A DNA stretch of 35,933 bases. Origin: an uncultured Phascolarctobacterium sp. Its GTDB lineage: Bacteria > Bacillota > Negativicutes > Acidaminococcales > Acidaminococcaceae. Made by a program: the position numbers and the translations under genes. The DNA lies in contig NZ_CAJMEH010000015.1 in the NCBI RefSeq assembly GCF_905212365.1, positions 1 to 35,933 on the forward strand. The letters are read 5' to 3'. Below are positions 6,212 through 14,458 of the stretch, in pieces. Every line of letters starts with the position of its first letter. Position 1 is the stretch's first letter. The notes beneath the pieces were generated by a model. It did not search any database, was not told the DNA's origin, and saw nothing but the letters and a program-made list of their open reading frames with translations.

Positions 6212-7102
6212 TCACACTTTCTCACGCATCTTCTTGCCTAATAAGCCGGATGGCTTATAGAGCAGAATCAAAATCAAAATACCAAAGGCCGCTGCGTCGC
6301 GGAAGGTAGAAGAAATAAAACCGCTGACCATAGCCTCCACAACGCCGAGAATGATGCCGCCGATCATAGCGCCAGGAATAATGCCGATACCGCCAAGAAC
6401 CGCAGCAACAAAGGCTTTCAGACCTGGCATCATGCCCATCAGCGGGTCGATGGAGTTATAGTACACGCCTACCAGTACGCCGCCGGCAGCCGCCAAAGCG
6501 CTGCCCAGAGCGAAGGTAGTAGAAATTACACGGTCGATATTGATACCCATCAGCCTGGCTGCGTCGGCGTCGAAGGAAACGGCGCGCATAGCCTTGCCGG
6601 CTTTGGTCTTATTTACAATGTAAGTGAGCACCGCCATCAGGATAATGGCGCTCAGCAGGATTACCAGCTGTTGGCTGTTGGCAACCAAGGGTCCTAAATT
6701 ATAAACGGTAGCGCTGAACACAGCCGGGAACGTGCGGGGCTGCGGGGATACCAGCAAAATCATGCTGTACTCCAGGAAGAAGGACACGCCGATAGCGGTA
6801 ATCAAAATAGCGATACGCGGCGCGTTGCGCATAGGCCGGTAGGCAATGCGTTCAATAATAATGCCGGTCACGGCGGCGCAGGCCATGGAAAAAATAATTG
6901 CCGGGATGAAGGGCATACCCAATTGAGTCGTGGCAAAGAAACCAAAGTATGCGCCCAGCATATAGATATCGCCATGAGCGAAGTTGATCAGCTTGATGAT
7001 GCCGTAGATCATAGTATAGCCCAAAGCTATCAGCGCGTAGATGCTGCCTAAGGATATACCGTTGATCAGCTGCTGGAAAAACTGATGCAATAAGGTCTCC
7101 AT
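6212..7102 (-). CDS. livH: Branched-chain amino acid ABC transporter permease LivH
   Basis: A 296-residue membrane permease with about eight hydrophobic segments. Family marks include NGISLGSIYALIALGYTMIY near the N-terminus, INFAHGDIYMLGAY (residues about 39-52), the EAA-type loop MRAVSFDADAARLMGINIDRV, and AAVLGGIGIIPGAMIGGIILG. GGGAGG lies 6 nt before the ATG. Only 10 bp separate it from livM. A strong hairpin in the 130-bp gap before this gene may lower its expression relative to the upstream binding proteins. Confidence 0.95.
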   Translation of the reverse strand: METLLHQFFQQLINGISLGSIYALIALGYTMIYGIIKLINFAHGDIYMLGAYFGFFATTQLGMPFIPAIIFSMACAAVTGIIIERIAYRPMRNAPRIAILITAIGVSFFLEYSMILLVSPQPRTFPAVFSATVYNLGPLVANSQQLVILLSAIILMAVLTYIVNKTKAGKAMRAVSFDADAARLMGINIDRVISTTFALGSALAAAGGVLVGVYYNSIDPLMGMMPGLKAFVAAVLGGIGIIPGAMIGGIILGVVEAMVSGFISSTFRDAAAFGILILILLYKPSGLLGKKMREKV

Positions 7103-7164
7103 AATTTACCTCCCTAAAGATTTTTGCTAAATGCAAACGGATAAAATTCTGATCTTGAAAATAA

Positions 7165-7194
7165 GAGGCTGTTGTTACACAAAACAACAGCCTC
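7165..7194 (-). terminator. Intra-operon hairpin between the binding-protein genes and livHMGF
   Basis: A perfect 12-bp stem: GAGGCTGTTGTT (7165-7176) with AACAACAGCCTC (7183-7194) and a 6-nt loop. In the leftward reading direction it is followed by TTATTTTC. It could be a partial terminator or an mRNA-stabilising 3' structure for the upstream genes. Either would make binding protein exceed permease, a common arrangement in ABC importers. Confidence 0.65.
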
Positions 7195-7232
7195 GTTGAG
7201 TTGATTTTAGTAAAGACTACTTGTGTTACTTA

Positions 7233-8408
7233 TCAGGGATTAACTTTAGTTTTAAAGGTTTGCACGCCGTCCTTGTGCTCGATGATGACTGCACTCTTGA
7301 TCGGGTTGTGCTGTTCGTTGAAGGTTACTTCGCCGGATACGCCCTTGAAGCCGGAAATCTTAGCCAAAGCGGCGCCGATTTTAGCGGGCTCGGTAGATTT
7401 TGCGTCTTCGATAGCTTTTGCTACCAGCAGAGCGGAATCATAAGCCAGAGCGGCAAATACGTCCGGTTTTGCGTTGTAAGCTTTTTGATATTCAGCAACG
7501 AACTCTTTGTTCAGATCGGATACGTCGTCAGGAGAGTACAGGCTGGAGAAGAATGTGTTGTCCAGAGCTGCTTTGCCGGCAATTTCCGGAAGCTTGGAGC
7601 TGTCCCAGCCGTCGCCGCCTGCCATAGGAACGGTGATGCCCATTTCACGGGCTTGTTTAACAATCAGGCCAACCTCTTGATAGTAACCGGGGATATAGAT
7701 AAAGTCAGGAGCGGCTGCTTTAATCTTGGTCAGAGTTGCTTTGAAGTCGGTATCTTTTTGCAGATAAGCTTCTTCGGCAACTACAGCGCCGCCGTTTTTA
7801 ACGAAATTCTCTTTGAAGAACTGTGCCAGACCTTTCGCATAGTCGCTGGTGTTATCGATGAGGATAGCGGCCTTTTGCACCTTTAATTCTTTAGAAGCAA
7901 AGTTGGCCATTACCGTGCCCTGGAACGGGTCGATAAAGCAGGTACGGAAGCTGTATTCTCTGGTTTTTTGCGTTTTCGGGTCGACGGTTACGTCCGGGTT
8001 GGTGCCCATGGGCGTAATAGCCGGAACCTTGGAGCCGTTATTGATAGCTCCGGCCGCAATTACGGCAGAGGATTGGTTGGGGCCGATGACCGCTACAACC
8101 TTGTCCTGAGAAATCAGCTTTTGCATACCGTTGGTAGCTTCAGAAGCTTCGGATTTGGTATCGGCTACAGTCAAAGACAATTTTTTGCCGCCCAGTACGC
8201 CTTTCTCGTTAATTTTTTTCAGTGCCAGGTCGATGCCATTTTTAGAAGAAATACCAAAGGAAGCGCTGCCGCCGGTCATTTCCAGCAAGCCGCCGATCTT
8301 AATGGTATCTCCGCCCGCAGACTCCTTGGAGCCGCCGCAGCCAGTCAACGCGCCCATAAAGATAGCGCCTGCTGCCAGCACAGATAATAATTTGGTTACT
8401 CTTTTCAT
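7233..8408 (-). CDS. livJ: Branched-chain amino acid ABC transporter substrate-binding lipoprotein (second copy)
   Basis: A 391-residue exported lipoprotein of the LivJ/LivK family (periplasmic-binding fold type I). The signal peptide has the lipobox LTGC with Cys24 after a KRVTK basic start. The mature part begins DTIKIGGLLEMTGGSASFG and contains VAVIGPNQSS and AILIDNTSDYAKGLAQFFKENF, standard for the family. It should capture a branched-chain or related amino acid and deliver it to LivHM. It is clearly a paralogue of the next upstream gene (same length, same Cys position, shared blocks such as FIDPFQGXVMA). GAGGGGGAA precedes the ATG. Its exact substrate cannot be told from sequence. Confidence 0.9.
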   Translation of the reverse strand: MKRVTKLLSVLAAGAIFMGALTGCGGSKESAGGDTIKIGGLLEMTGGSASFGISSKNGIDLALKKINEKGVLGGKKLSLTVADTKSEASEATNGMQKLISQDKVVAVIGPNQSSAVIAAGAINNGSKVPAITPMGTNPDVTVDPKTQKTREYSFRTCFIDPFQGTVMANFASKELKVQKAAILIDNTSDYAKGLAQFFKENFVKNGGAVVAEEAYLQKDTDFKATLTKIKAAAPDFIYIPGYYQEVGLIVKQAREMGITVPMAGGDGWDSSKLPEIAGKAALDNTFFSSLYSPDDVSDLNKEFVAEYQKAYNAKPDVFAALAYDSALLVAKAIEDAKSTEPAKIGAALAKISGFKGVSGEVTFNEQHNPIKSAVIIEHKDGVQTFKTKVNP

Positions 8409-8548
8409 GGTTTATTCCCCCTCAAAAAAATTATATATATCGGGAACCGCAGTTGGAAGTAAGCGGACCCTTTTTAACTTAATAAATAAACCGTGGATAA
8501 GGAACGCCGAATTTACTAATATTTAATTGCAGAAGATTTAAGCCGTTT

Positions 8549-9724
8549 TTACAGGCTGATCTTTTCCTTCAGGGACGGAGTGCCGCCTTCCAGGCTGATG
8601 ATCAGCGCGGGCATAACCGGGTTGTGGTTTTCGTCGAAGGTCAGCTTGCCGCTGGCAACCGGCAGGTCCTTGGTTTCGGCAATAGCCTTAGACAGTTTAA
8701 CGCCGTCGGTAGTGCCTGCGCGTTTCAGAGCGTCTACCAGAACTAAGCCTGCATTGTAGCCCTGCATTGCGAAAATATCAGGATCTTTTTGATATTTTTC
8801 TTTGTAAGCCTTAATGAAGCTTTGTACGGAAGGATCCTGGTCCTGAGCGGAGAAGGCGCTTACATAATAGCAGCCCTGCAAAGCGTCCTTACCGGCGATT
8901 TCTGCCAGTTTGGGGCTTTCCCAACCATCGCAGCCCAGCAGCGGAACGTTAATGCCAATCTCGCGGGCTTGTTTAATAATCTTGGAAACTTCTTCATAAT
9001 AACCGGGAACGTAAATTGCTTCCGGGTTAGAAGCTTTCAGCTTGGTCAAAGAAGATTTGAAGTCCATATCCTTTGCCAGGAAGGCTTCCTTAGCTACGAT
9101 CTTGCCGCCTTTGCCTTCCAAGGTTTTTTGGAATACTTCTGCCAGACCTTTGGAATAATCGCTGGAGGAATCGTACAGGATAGCTACATTTTTAACTTTC
9201 AGAGTTTGGTCGGCAAATACTGCCATTACCTGACCCTGGAACGGGTCGATGAAGCAAGCGCGGAACATAAATTCCTTAACCTTGCCGTTTTCTACAGTGA
9301 TGCCGGGCGCAGTTGCAGCCGGAGCGATGTGCGGAATTTTGTTAGCGGTGGTAATAGGAGCGCCGGCAGCTACGCAGCCGCTGGTAGCGGGGCCGACAAC
9401 GGCAACAACCTTATCCTGAGTTACCAATTTGGTAATGGAGTTGCCGGATTCGGAAGGCTCGGATTTGTTATCGCTTTCAATAACAGTCAGCTTTTTGCCG
9501 TTCACGCCGCCGTTTTTGTTGACCTCGTCGGTTGCCATTTTCAAGCCGGATAAAATAGATTTACCATAGTTAGCGACATTGCCGGTCAATTCAAAAGATG
9601 CGCCAACCTTAATAGTGTCTCCGCTGTCGGCAGCTTTCTTAGAATCTCCGCCGCAGCCGCTCAGAACGGAGGCGAATACCATGGCAGCCAATGCTGCGCT
9701 GGCTAATTTTTTCCATTTTTTCAT
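8549..9724 (-). CDS. livJ: Branched-chain amino acid ABC transporter substrate-binding lipoprotein (first copy)
   Basis: A 391-residue binding lipoprotein, first gene of the liv operon. The lipobox is LSGC with Cys24 after an MKKWKK basic start. The mature part begins DTIKVGASFELTGNVANYG, with VAVVGPATSGCVAAGAP and AILYDSSSDYSKGLAEVF. It matches its neighbour in length, but the cleft-facing segments differ: VGPATSG against IGPNQSS, and GCDGWESPK against GGDGWDSSK. The pair may therefore have different ligand preferences while sharing one LivHMGF channel (inference). A 140-bp gap with no clear terminator separates the two genes. Confidence 0.9.
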   Translation of the reverse strand: MKKWKKLASAALAAMVFASVLSGCGGDSKKAADSGDTIKVGASFELTGNVANYGKSILSGLKMATDEVNKNGGVNGKKLTVIESDNKSEPSESGNSITKLVTQDKVVAVVGPATSGCVAAGAPITTANKIPHIAPAATAPGITVENGKVKEFMFRACFIDPFQGQVMAVFADQTLKVKNVAILYDSSSDYSKGLAEVFQKTLEGKGGKIVAKEAFLAKDMDFKSSLTKLKASNPEAIYVPGYYEEVSKIIKQAREIGINVPLLGCDGWESPKLAEIAGKDALQGCYYVSAFSAQDQDPSVQSFIKAYKEKYQKDPDIFAMQGYNAGLVLVDALKRAGTTDGVKLSKAIAETKDLPVASGKLTFDENHNPVMPALIISLEGGTPSLKEKISL

Positions 9725-9761
9725 TTTAGTTTCTCCCTCTTTCCCTTATTTTACGCAAATC

Positions 9762-9797
9762 ATCAGGAATGGAATAAGACCGATCTCTTATCCTGAT
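9762..9797 (-). promoter_or_regulatory. Leader hairpin in the liv operon 5' UTR
   Basis: ATCAGG (9762-9767) pairs with CCTGAT (9792-9797), and ATAAGA (9774-9779) with TCTTAT (9786-9791), with a 6-nt one-sided bulge (9768-9773). It lies between the promoter and the first binding-protein gene. It matches no riboswitch class I know; it could stabilise the mRNA or bind a regulator. Confidence 0.35.
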
Positions 9798-9811
9798 AAC
9801 TTATGGTACTC

Positions 9812-9841
9812 ATTATAGCCATAAGGCCACACTTTTGTCAA
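9812..9841 (-). promoter_or_regulatory. Promoter of the liv operon
   Basis: On the minus strand TTGACA (9841-9836) and TATAAT (9817-9812) are both perfect consensus, with an 18-bp spacer. Transcription should start near 9805, leaving a leader of about 80 nt before the first binding-protein ATG. Confidence 0.8.
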
Positions 9842-10035
9842 CGATATTTTTCATGTTTTCTGTATACTTGCAGATAATACAAAAAAATTGATACATTTTT
9901 TATGCTTTCAAAAATTATGTGCGCATTTTATGGAATTTAGTCTTTTCTAAACAAACTAAAAGAGATGCGTTTACTACTAGCGGAACGGCGACGGATAGTG
10001 TATAATAAACAGGATTACGATTACGAGGTAAATCT

Positions 10036-10446
10036 ATGAATTTCGTTCCTTTATTTTTTATCTGCGTGCGCATGTTTCATTTCATCAACGCTCACAGAAT
10101 CGCTTATTTCTTGCAAAATTTTGCTAAACTGCTGGAGCAGCGCCGCGCTCATCCCGGGCGCAAGCAAATCGTCATCGTTGACGGCAGCGCCTCCGTCTTT
10201 ATTATGTATTTTCTTTGCGACGTGCTGTTTCTGCTGTACTGCATCTGGCTGATGCTGCATGAGGCTACCTGGACGCCGGGCTTTCTGCTGCTGGTCATCG
10301 CCGCTATGGAATCCTTTGCCATTCATCTGCGCATCAGCGGCACCTTTATCACTGACAGCCACGGCTTCGTCTACCCGCGCAGCTGGTTTCGCTATCTGAC
10401 CTTTGGTGAATCCATGTTCATTCTGCTCAAGCTTTTTGAAGGCTGA
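10036..10446 (+). CDS. Small integral membrane protein of unknown function
   Basis: A 136-residue protein I do not recognise. An amphipathic N-terminal part (MFHFINAHRIAYFLQNFAKLLEQRR) precedes a short basic loop. Two hydrophobic segments follow: about residues 55-75 (VFIMYFLCDVLFLLYCIWLML) and about 82-100 (FLLLVIAAMESFAI). The C-terminal part is aromatic (VYPRSWFRYLTFGESMF). It is the only rightward gene between the divergent liv promoter and the convergent DUF4446 gene. GAGG lies before the ATG and TATAAT is at 10001-10006. It ends just before a strong shared terminator, so it is a single-gene unit. The antisense frame of similar length lacks the membrane pattern. Confidence 0.65.
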   Translation: MNFVPLFFICVRMFHFINAHRIAYFLQNFAKLLEQRRAHPGRKQIVIVDGSASVFIMYFLCDVLFLLYCIWLMLHEATWTPGFLLLVIAAMESFAIHLRISGTFITDSHGFVYPRSWFRYLTFGESMFILLKLFEG

Positions 10447-10461
10447 AAACAAAATCAAAAG

Positions 10462-10516
10462 AGGCTCTGCCTAAGCGGAAATTAATTTACTTCCGCGCGG
10501 CAGCGCCTATTTTTTT
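10462..10516 (+). terminator. Bidirectional terminator between convergent genes
   Basis: A two-tier hairpin: AGGC-CTGCC (10462-10471) with GGCAG-GCCT (10499-10508), and inside it GCGGAA (10475-10480) with TTCCGC (10491-10496). TTTTTTT follows rightwards (10510-10516), while AAAACAAAATCAAAA precedes it, giving a T-rich tail leftwards as well. It serves the small membrane protein and the parAB operon. Confidence 0.75.
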
Positions 10517-10991
10517 ACAATAAATTCTTTTCTTCCTCGGCCAGCGGATAAGCGGATTTGCCGCCCTGCACATTTTTAGCGTAGCAGCGGCTCTCGTCGC
10601 GTCCATAAATGCTGGTCAAGATAACGCCGTTCTTTTTAGCGTCGGCCAGCAGAATAGAATAGCTCATTTCGCCGCCCATAGCGTCAAAGGCGTCGTAGCG
10701 CGTCAGCTTGACAGTTTGCAGGCAGCCCTGCACCTGCTCGTGCAGCTTGCCGTGCCTGCTCTGCAAATCCTGCAGCTCCTGCCGCGTCCTATGCAGCTCG
10801 TTTAAGGTATCCGTCAGCACCGTATCGATATTTGCTTCCTTACCCTGGGTAAAGAAATCGTACTTGGCCTGCAAGGCGCTCAGCCTGCTCCTTATCCTGC
10901 ACAGCCAAACGCTCAAAATAATAAGCGCTATCACCAATACCGCAATGATGGCAGCTAAATTATCACTGAATAACAAATTTATTTCTTCCAT
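10515..10991 (-). CDS. DUF4446 family protein
   Basis: A 158-residue membrane-anchored protein. One N-terminal transmembrane helix (about residues 12-30, LAAIIAVLVIALIILSVWL) is followed by a predicted coiled coil (about 35-90, heptad-like LHRTRQELQDLQSRHGKLHEQV) and the conserved DUF4446 end: YDAFDAMGGEMSYSILL, NGVILTSIYGRDESRCYAK and LAEEEKNLL. The family is often found beside parB in Firmicutes; its job is unknown. It is the last gene of the leftward parA-parB-DUF554-DUF4446 group, 12 bp after the DUF554 gene, and ends within the shared terminator. Confidence 0.85.
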   Translation of the reverse strand: MEEINLLFSDNLAAIIAVLVIALIILSVWLCRIRSRLSALQAKYDFFTQGKEANIDTVLTDTLNELHRTRQELQDLQSRHGKLHEQVQGCLQTVKLTRYDAFDAMGGEMSYSILLADAKKNGVILTSIYGRDESRCYAKNVQGGKSAYPLAEEEKNLL

Positions 10992-11003
10992 TTATTCGCC
11001 TCT

Positions 11004-11699
11004 CTACAAAAAAATCTTTGTCAACGCTGCCGCAAACACCATTCCCGGCAGCATATTGCCGATTCTGATTTTAGTAATATGCAGCATATTAGTGCCGATA
11101 GCCATAATCATAACGCCGCCTGCCGCCGTAATTTCCAGCAGCATCGCTTCGGTAATCAGCGGCCCCACTACGCCCGCCAATAAGGTAATAGCCCCTTGGT
11201 AAAGCCCTACGCTCGCAGCCGACAGCAGCACGCCGATGCCCATGTTAGCGCTCAAAATCAACGAAATCAAACCGTCCAGCGTAGCCTTGGCGAAAAGCGT
11301 CGTATGATCGGCAACAAGACCGTCCTGAATGCTGCCCAAGATTGCCATAGCGCCGCTGCAAAAGAGAATAGAAGCGCTGACAAAGCCTTCGGCAATACGG
11401 GCCGCAGCCGTCGCGTCACCACCGCCCAGCCTGTCGCCCATCTTTTCTCCCAGCCGCGTCATCCACGCTTCTATATCCACAAGCTCGCCTAAAACTGAGC
11501 CCAACACCAGGCTAAAAATGACAATGACTATATTATTGGTTTTCAGCGCCATCTGCACGCCGATAATTACGATGCACAAAGCGATGCTGCTCATCATGGT
11601 CTGCTGCCATTTATCCGGCAGACCGCGTTTAAAAACAACGCCCAGCAGCGCGCCCGCCATAATGGCCAAGCAATTCGCCATAGTTCCTAAGCCAGGCAT
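11004..11699 (-). CDS. DUF554 family integral membrane protein
   Basis: A 231-residue, strongly hydrophobic protein with about six to seven membrane segments. Family marks are GTMANCLAIMAGALLGVVFKRGLP at the start, SLVLGSVLGELVDIE near residue 70, FVSASILFCSGAMAILGSIQDG, and AAGGVMIMAIGTNML near the end. The family (YqgA/YdfK-like) is described as a possible membrane transporter, with no proven substrate. GAGGGAGAA precedes the ATG. Lying 27 bp downstream of parB, it is co-transcribed with the segregation genes; no functional link is known. Confidence 0.85.
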   Translation of the reverse strand: MPGLGTMANCLAIMAGALLGVVFKRGLPDKWQQTMMSSIALCIVIIGVQMALKTNNIVIVIFSLVLGSVLGELVDIEAWMTRLGEKMGDRLGGGDATAAARIAEGFVSASILFCSGAMAILGSIQDGLVADHTTLFAKATLDGLISLILSANMGIGVLLSAASVGLYQGAITLLAGVVGPLITEAMLLEITAAGGVMIMAIGTNMLHITKIRIGNMLPGMVFAAALTKIFL

Positions 11700-11726
11700 T
11701 CTTCTCCCTCACTTGTTCCCGATATT

Positions 11727-12713
11727 TTAAACGTGCAGCCGCCGCGGCGGTGCGGACGCGGGCTCTTCATTTCCCTGCTGCAAAACCTCGTAAATGCGCT
11801 GCAAATCTTCAGCGGAATAATATTCAATCTGAATCGTGCCGCCCTGACGGCCTTCCTCCTCCGGCTTGGGCAGGACCTTAACCTTCGTTCCCAAAAGCTC
11901 CACCAGGCGCAGCTCAAAATCGCGGCAGAAAACGTCGTTCTCCGACAGCTGGCGTTTGGCCTTTTCTTCCTTTACAGGCTTAACGACAGCTTCAATAATT
12001 TCACGCACGGCCTTCAGCTGCTTGCCTTCCTTTAATAGCTGCACAACCTTTTCCGTAGTGCGCGAACTCCAGCCTTCGCTGATAATGGCACGCGCTACCT
12101 GCAGCTGCTGCTCCTTCTGCGGCAGTCCCAAAAGCTGCTTGGCCTGACCCATGTTCAGCGTGCCTTGAATAATATGCTCCTGAATAGCGTCGGGCAGATT
12201 CAGCAGGCGCAGAATATTTGTCACCGCCACGCGGCTGCGCCCCACCTTTTCCGCCGCCTGCTCCTGGGTCAGCTTAAATTCGCTCATCAAACGGCGCAGG
12301 CCCTGGGCTTCTTCAATCGGGTTCAGGTCATGGCGCTGAATATTTTCAATCAGCGCAATTTCCATCATCTTCGCGTCGTCGTATTCTTTGACGATAACGG
12401 GCACCGTTGTCAATCCGGCCAGCTGCGCGGCGCGCAAACGGCGCTCGCCTGCTACCAGCTCGTAGCCCTGCTTTTTCCTGCGCACAACCAAGGGCTGCAC
12501 CACGCCGAATTCTTTAATGGAAGCGGCCAGCTCCTGCAATTTTTCTTCATTAAAAATACGCCTTGGCTGATAAGGATTAGCCGTAATTTCGCTTACGGCG
12601 GCCTCCTGTGCGGCGCCTTCGCCTGTTTCCGCAGGCGCGGAAGCGACCGGCGGCGCGTTATTTTCACCGAAAATAGCGCCCAGACCCTTGCCCAGACCGC
12701 CCTTCTTACTCAT
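11727..12713 (-). CDS. parB: Chromosome partitioning protein ParB (Spo0J)
   Basis: A 328-residue ParB. The start MSKKGGLGKGLGAIFG is the usual ParB N-terminal tail that touches ParA. The CTP-binding N-domain spans about residues 37-130, with NPYQPRRIF, GVVQPLVVRRK, the phosphate-binding motif AGERRLRAAQLAG, and EIALIENIQRHDLNPIEEA. The helix-turn-helix region for parS follows (TQEQAAEKVGRSRVAVTNILRLLNLP), then a dimerisation domain. It loads at the parS sites (14472, 29922), slides as a CTP clamp and recruits SMC (family knowledge). GAGGTG precedes the ATG, 20 bp after parA. Confidence 0.96.
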   Translation of the reverse strand: MSKKGGLGKGLGAIFGENNAPPVASAPAETGEGAAQEAAVSEITANPYQPRRIFNEEKLQELAASIKEFGVVQPLVVRRKKQGYELVAGERRLRAAQLAGLTTVPVIVKEYDDAKMMEIALIENIQRHDLNPIEEAQGLRRLMSEFKLTQEQAAEKVGRSRVAVTNILRLLNLPDAIQEHIIQGTLNMGQAKQLLGLPQKEQQLQVARAIISEGWSSRTTEKVVQLLKEGKQLKAVREIIEAVVKPVKEEKAKRQLSENDVFCRDFELRLVELLGTKVKVLPKPEEEGRQGGTIQIEYYSAEDLQRIYEVLQQGNEEPASAPPRRLHV

Positions 12714-12733
12714 CTGCTTTCACCTCGACAGTC

Positions 12734-13495
12734 TTATTCGTCCTCTAAAACCTCATGGGCCAAATCCATATACACCTGCGCGCCCTTGGACTTAGCGTCA
12801 TAATCGATAACGGGCTGCCCATGGCTGGGCGCTTCGCTCAAACGCACATTGCGGGGAATAATGGTGCTGTACATCTTGCTCTGGAAATATTTCTGCACCT
12901 CTTCCACTACTTCCTGCGACAAATTCGTGCGGCTGTCGTACATAGTCATCAACACGCCCTCCAGCTTTAAGGCCGGATTCAAATTGCGCTGTACCAGCTG
13001 AATTGTATTCATGAGCATCGTCACGCCTTCCAGCGCGTAAAATTCACACTGAATGGGAATCATAACGCTGCTGGCCGCCGTCAGTCCGTTAATAGTCAAA
13101 AGCCCCAAAGAAGGCGGACAGTCGATAATCACATAATCGTAATTATGCTTCACCCGCTCCAAAGAATTCTTTAACCGGCCCTCGCGGTTCATCAGGGACA
13201 CCAGCTCGATTTCCGCGCCCGCCAGCTGAATAGTTGCCGGAACGATATCCAGACGGTCGTAGGCTGTATGCTTGATAACCTCCTGCATCGGCACGTCGTT
13301 GATAATAGCGTCATAAATACATTGCTTAATATCCCGTTTATCAAAGCCAAAGCCGCTGGTAGCATTGCCCTGCGGATCGCTGTCGATTAAAAGCACCCGG
13401 CGGCCCAAGGACGCCAAGCACGCGGCCAGGTTCACCGCCGTAGTCGTCTTGCCTACGCCGCCCTTTTGGTTGGCTATAGCAATTACCTTTACCAA
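12734..13495 (-). CDS. parA: Chromosome partitioning ATPase ParA (Soj)
   Basis: A 253-residue deviant-Walker ATPase. The P-loop is KGGVGKTT (residues 11-18); Walker A' is LLIDSDPQGNATSG, and DYVIIDCPPSLGLLT is Walker B. These are the marks of ParA/Soj and MinD-like enzymes. It binds DNA nonspecifically when ATP-bound, and ParB stimulates hydrolysis to drive origin segregation; in Bacillus it also modulates DnaA. The start is TTG (13495), with GAGGTG 7 nt upstream. A dedicated promoter lies at 13525-13553. Confidence 0.96.
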   Translation of the reverse strand: MVKVIAIANQKGGVGKTTTAVNLAACLASLGRRVLLIDSDPQGNATSGFGFDKRDIKQCIYDAIINDVPMQEVIKHTAYDRLDIVPATIQLAGAEIELVSLMNREGRLKNSLERVKHNYDYVIIDCPPSLGLLTINGLTAASSVMIPIQCEFYALEGVTMLMNTIQLVQRNLNPALKLEGVLMTMYDSRTNLSQEVVEEVQKYFQSKMYSTIIPRNVRLSEAPSHGQPVIDYDAKSKGAQVYMDLAHEVLEDE

Positions 13496-13524
13496 TTCGC
13501 TTCACCTCTAGTCATAAAGTGTCT

Positions 13525-13553
13525 ATTATATTTTAACATACTTTGCGCGGCAA
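13525..13553 (-). promoter_or_regulatory. Promoter of the parA-parB-DUF554-DUF4446 operon
   Basis: On the minus strand TTGCCG (13553-13548) and TATAAT (13530-13525) are separated by 17 bp. The start near 13518 leaves a leader of about 22 nt before the parA TTG. This makes parAB independent of noc, unlike a single long operon. Confidence 0.65.
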
Positions 13554-13580
13554 TGGCAGATAAAATTTTCAGTGCGGCAA

Positions 13581-13882
13581 TTAAAATAACCGCCGCACGC
13601 TGCCGCCGTTGACCAAGGCCATGTCGCAATCCAAAACAGTTTTATAAGCGTCGGCTACAAAATCCGCCAGGCTGCACTCCTGCCTGCGCACCAAACGCGC
13701 GCCCGTTTGCGGGTCGCTGGCGTAAAGCTGTACTAAAGCTTCGCCCACCGGCTGCGTTAATAAGGGCGCGTAAGCTTCCATTTCCTGGGAAATAATTTTT
13801 GCAGAATATTTTCTCGGCTCTACGATAAAATCCGCATACTCATCGCGGCAAAATTTCCCAGCCATTCCTTAATATTCTGCAT
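13581..13882 (-). pseudogene. Truncated, frameshifted 5'-nucleotidase (C-terminal domain fragment)
   Basis: A 94-residue frame (13581-13865) resembles the start of the 5'-nucleotidase C-terminal domain: VGEALVQLYASDPQTGARLVRRQECSLADFVADA, then CDMALVNGGSVRR, the counterpart of the ADIALxNGGGIR substrate motif. It stops right after that motif, so roughly half of the domain and the whole metallophosphatase domain are missing. A better start, ATG 13882 with AAGGTG upstream, opens in another frame (MQNIKEWLGNFAA) and stops after 20 codons; a one-base slip near 13845-13850 would join the two frames. This points to a decayed gene. UshA/NT5E-type enzymes normally exceed 500 residues. Confidence 0.6.
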
Positions 13883-13921
13883 CTGTTTCACCTTCTGTAT
13901 CCTACTCTTTAACTGCTTTTT

Positions 13922-14161
13922 CTAAAATATATGCAGCCATTCAATGCCTGGATAAATTTCTCCCGTCCTGATAAAATATTCCACTGCCTTTAAGCCAATT
14001 GCAATATCCATAATAGCCTGAACCTTAGGAATCGGCGATTGCCCACCGCTGTACAAAGGGCTGTATAGAATTTTATCGGTCAAATCGCCCTCCATTATTT
14101 TTTCCATAGTCCCGGAAAAAGCAGGTACTTCCTCTTTTATCTTAATAATTTCAAATTTCAT
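13922..14161 (-). CDS. Hypothetical small protein, 79 aa
   Basis: No family recognised. The chosen ATG at 14161 has GGAGG 11 nt upstream; an in-frame ATG at 14182 has no ribosome site. The product is soluble and mildly acidic: KFEIIKIKEEVPAFSGTMEKI, then a proline/glycine/serine stretch (LYSPLYSGGQSPIPKVQ), a helix-like part (AIMDIAIGLKAVEYFIRTG) and the aromatic end IEWLHIF. It has its own consensus promoter, so it is probably expressed. It lies in the accessory pocket between parA and noc beside a decayed gene, which suggests insertion of foreign DNA. Immunity or antitoxin-like roles are possible but unsupported. Confidence 0.5.
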   Translation of the reverse strand: MKFEIIKIKEEVPAFSGTMEKIMEGDLTDKILYSPLYSGGQSPIPKVQAIMDIAIGLKAVEYFIRTGEIYPGIEWLHIF

Positions 14162-14217
14162 ATCGCTTGCCGCCTCCGACATAATAATTACAATTTACGC
14201 AAAAGCTTCTCCCTCTT

Positions 14218-14246
14218 ATTATACTTATTACACCAAGCTCTGTTAA
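14218..14246 (-). promoter_or_regulatory. Promoter of the 79-aa hypothetical gene
   Basis: On the minus strand TTAACA (14246-14241) and TATAAT (14223-14218) are 17 bp apart. The leader to the ATG at 14161 would be about 50 nt. The remaining stretch to the parS palindrome (about 14250-14460) shows no gene or clear structure. Confidence 0.6.
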
Positions 14247-14458
14247 CACTATTCTAACAAAGGCTTACGCTAAAAACAACGAAGTTCCGTATGTAAATAA
14301 TCTATGCACGGCAAAGATTTTTCAGCAAAGCCCAATCAAGCAGCGAAAAATTTCTCGGCATACTTTTGAATTTTTCCCGTCACAAGCAAAAGCATAATGC
14401 ACTGCATTACGCTGCGCTAATTTATAATTTGCTAAGACAGCTGCCAACTGGCGCGTAA

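Noticed and set aside
8409..8548. A separate promoter for the second binding-protein gene (TATAAT near 8430)
   Set aside because: The -35 match is poor and the implied start is only about 15-20 nt from the ATG, so it is not convincing.
10051..10458. A 135-codon leftward frame opposite the small membrane protein
   Set aside because: The rightward frame has a ribosome site, a -10 motif and two clear membrane segments. The leftward frame would begin inside the terminator region and has a shadow-like composition.
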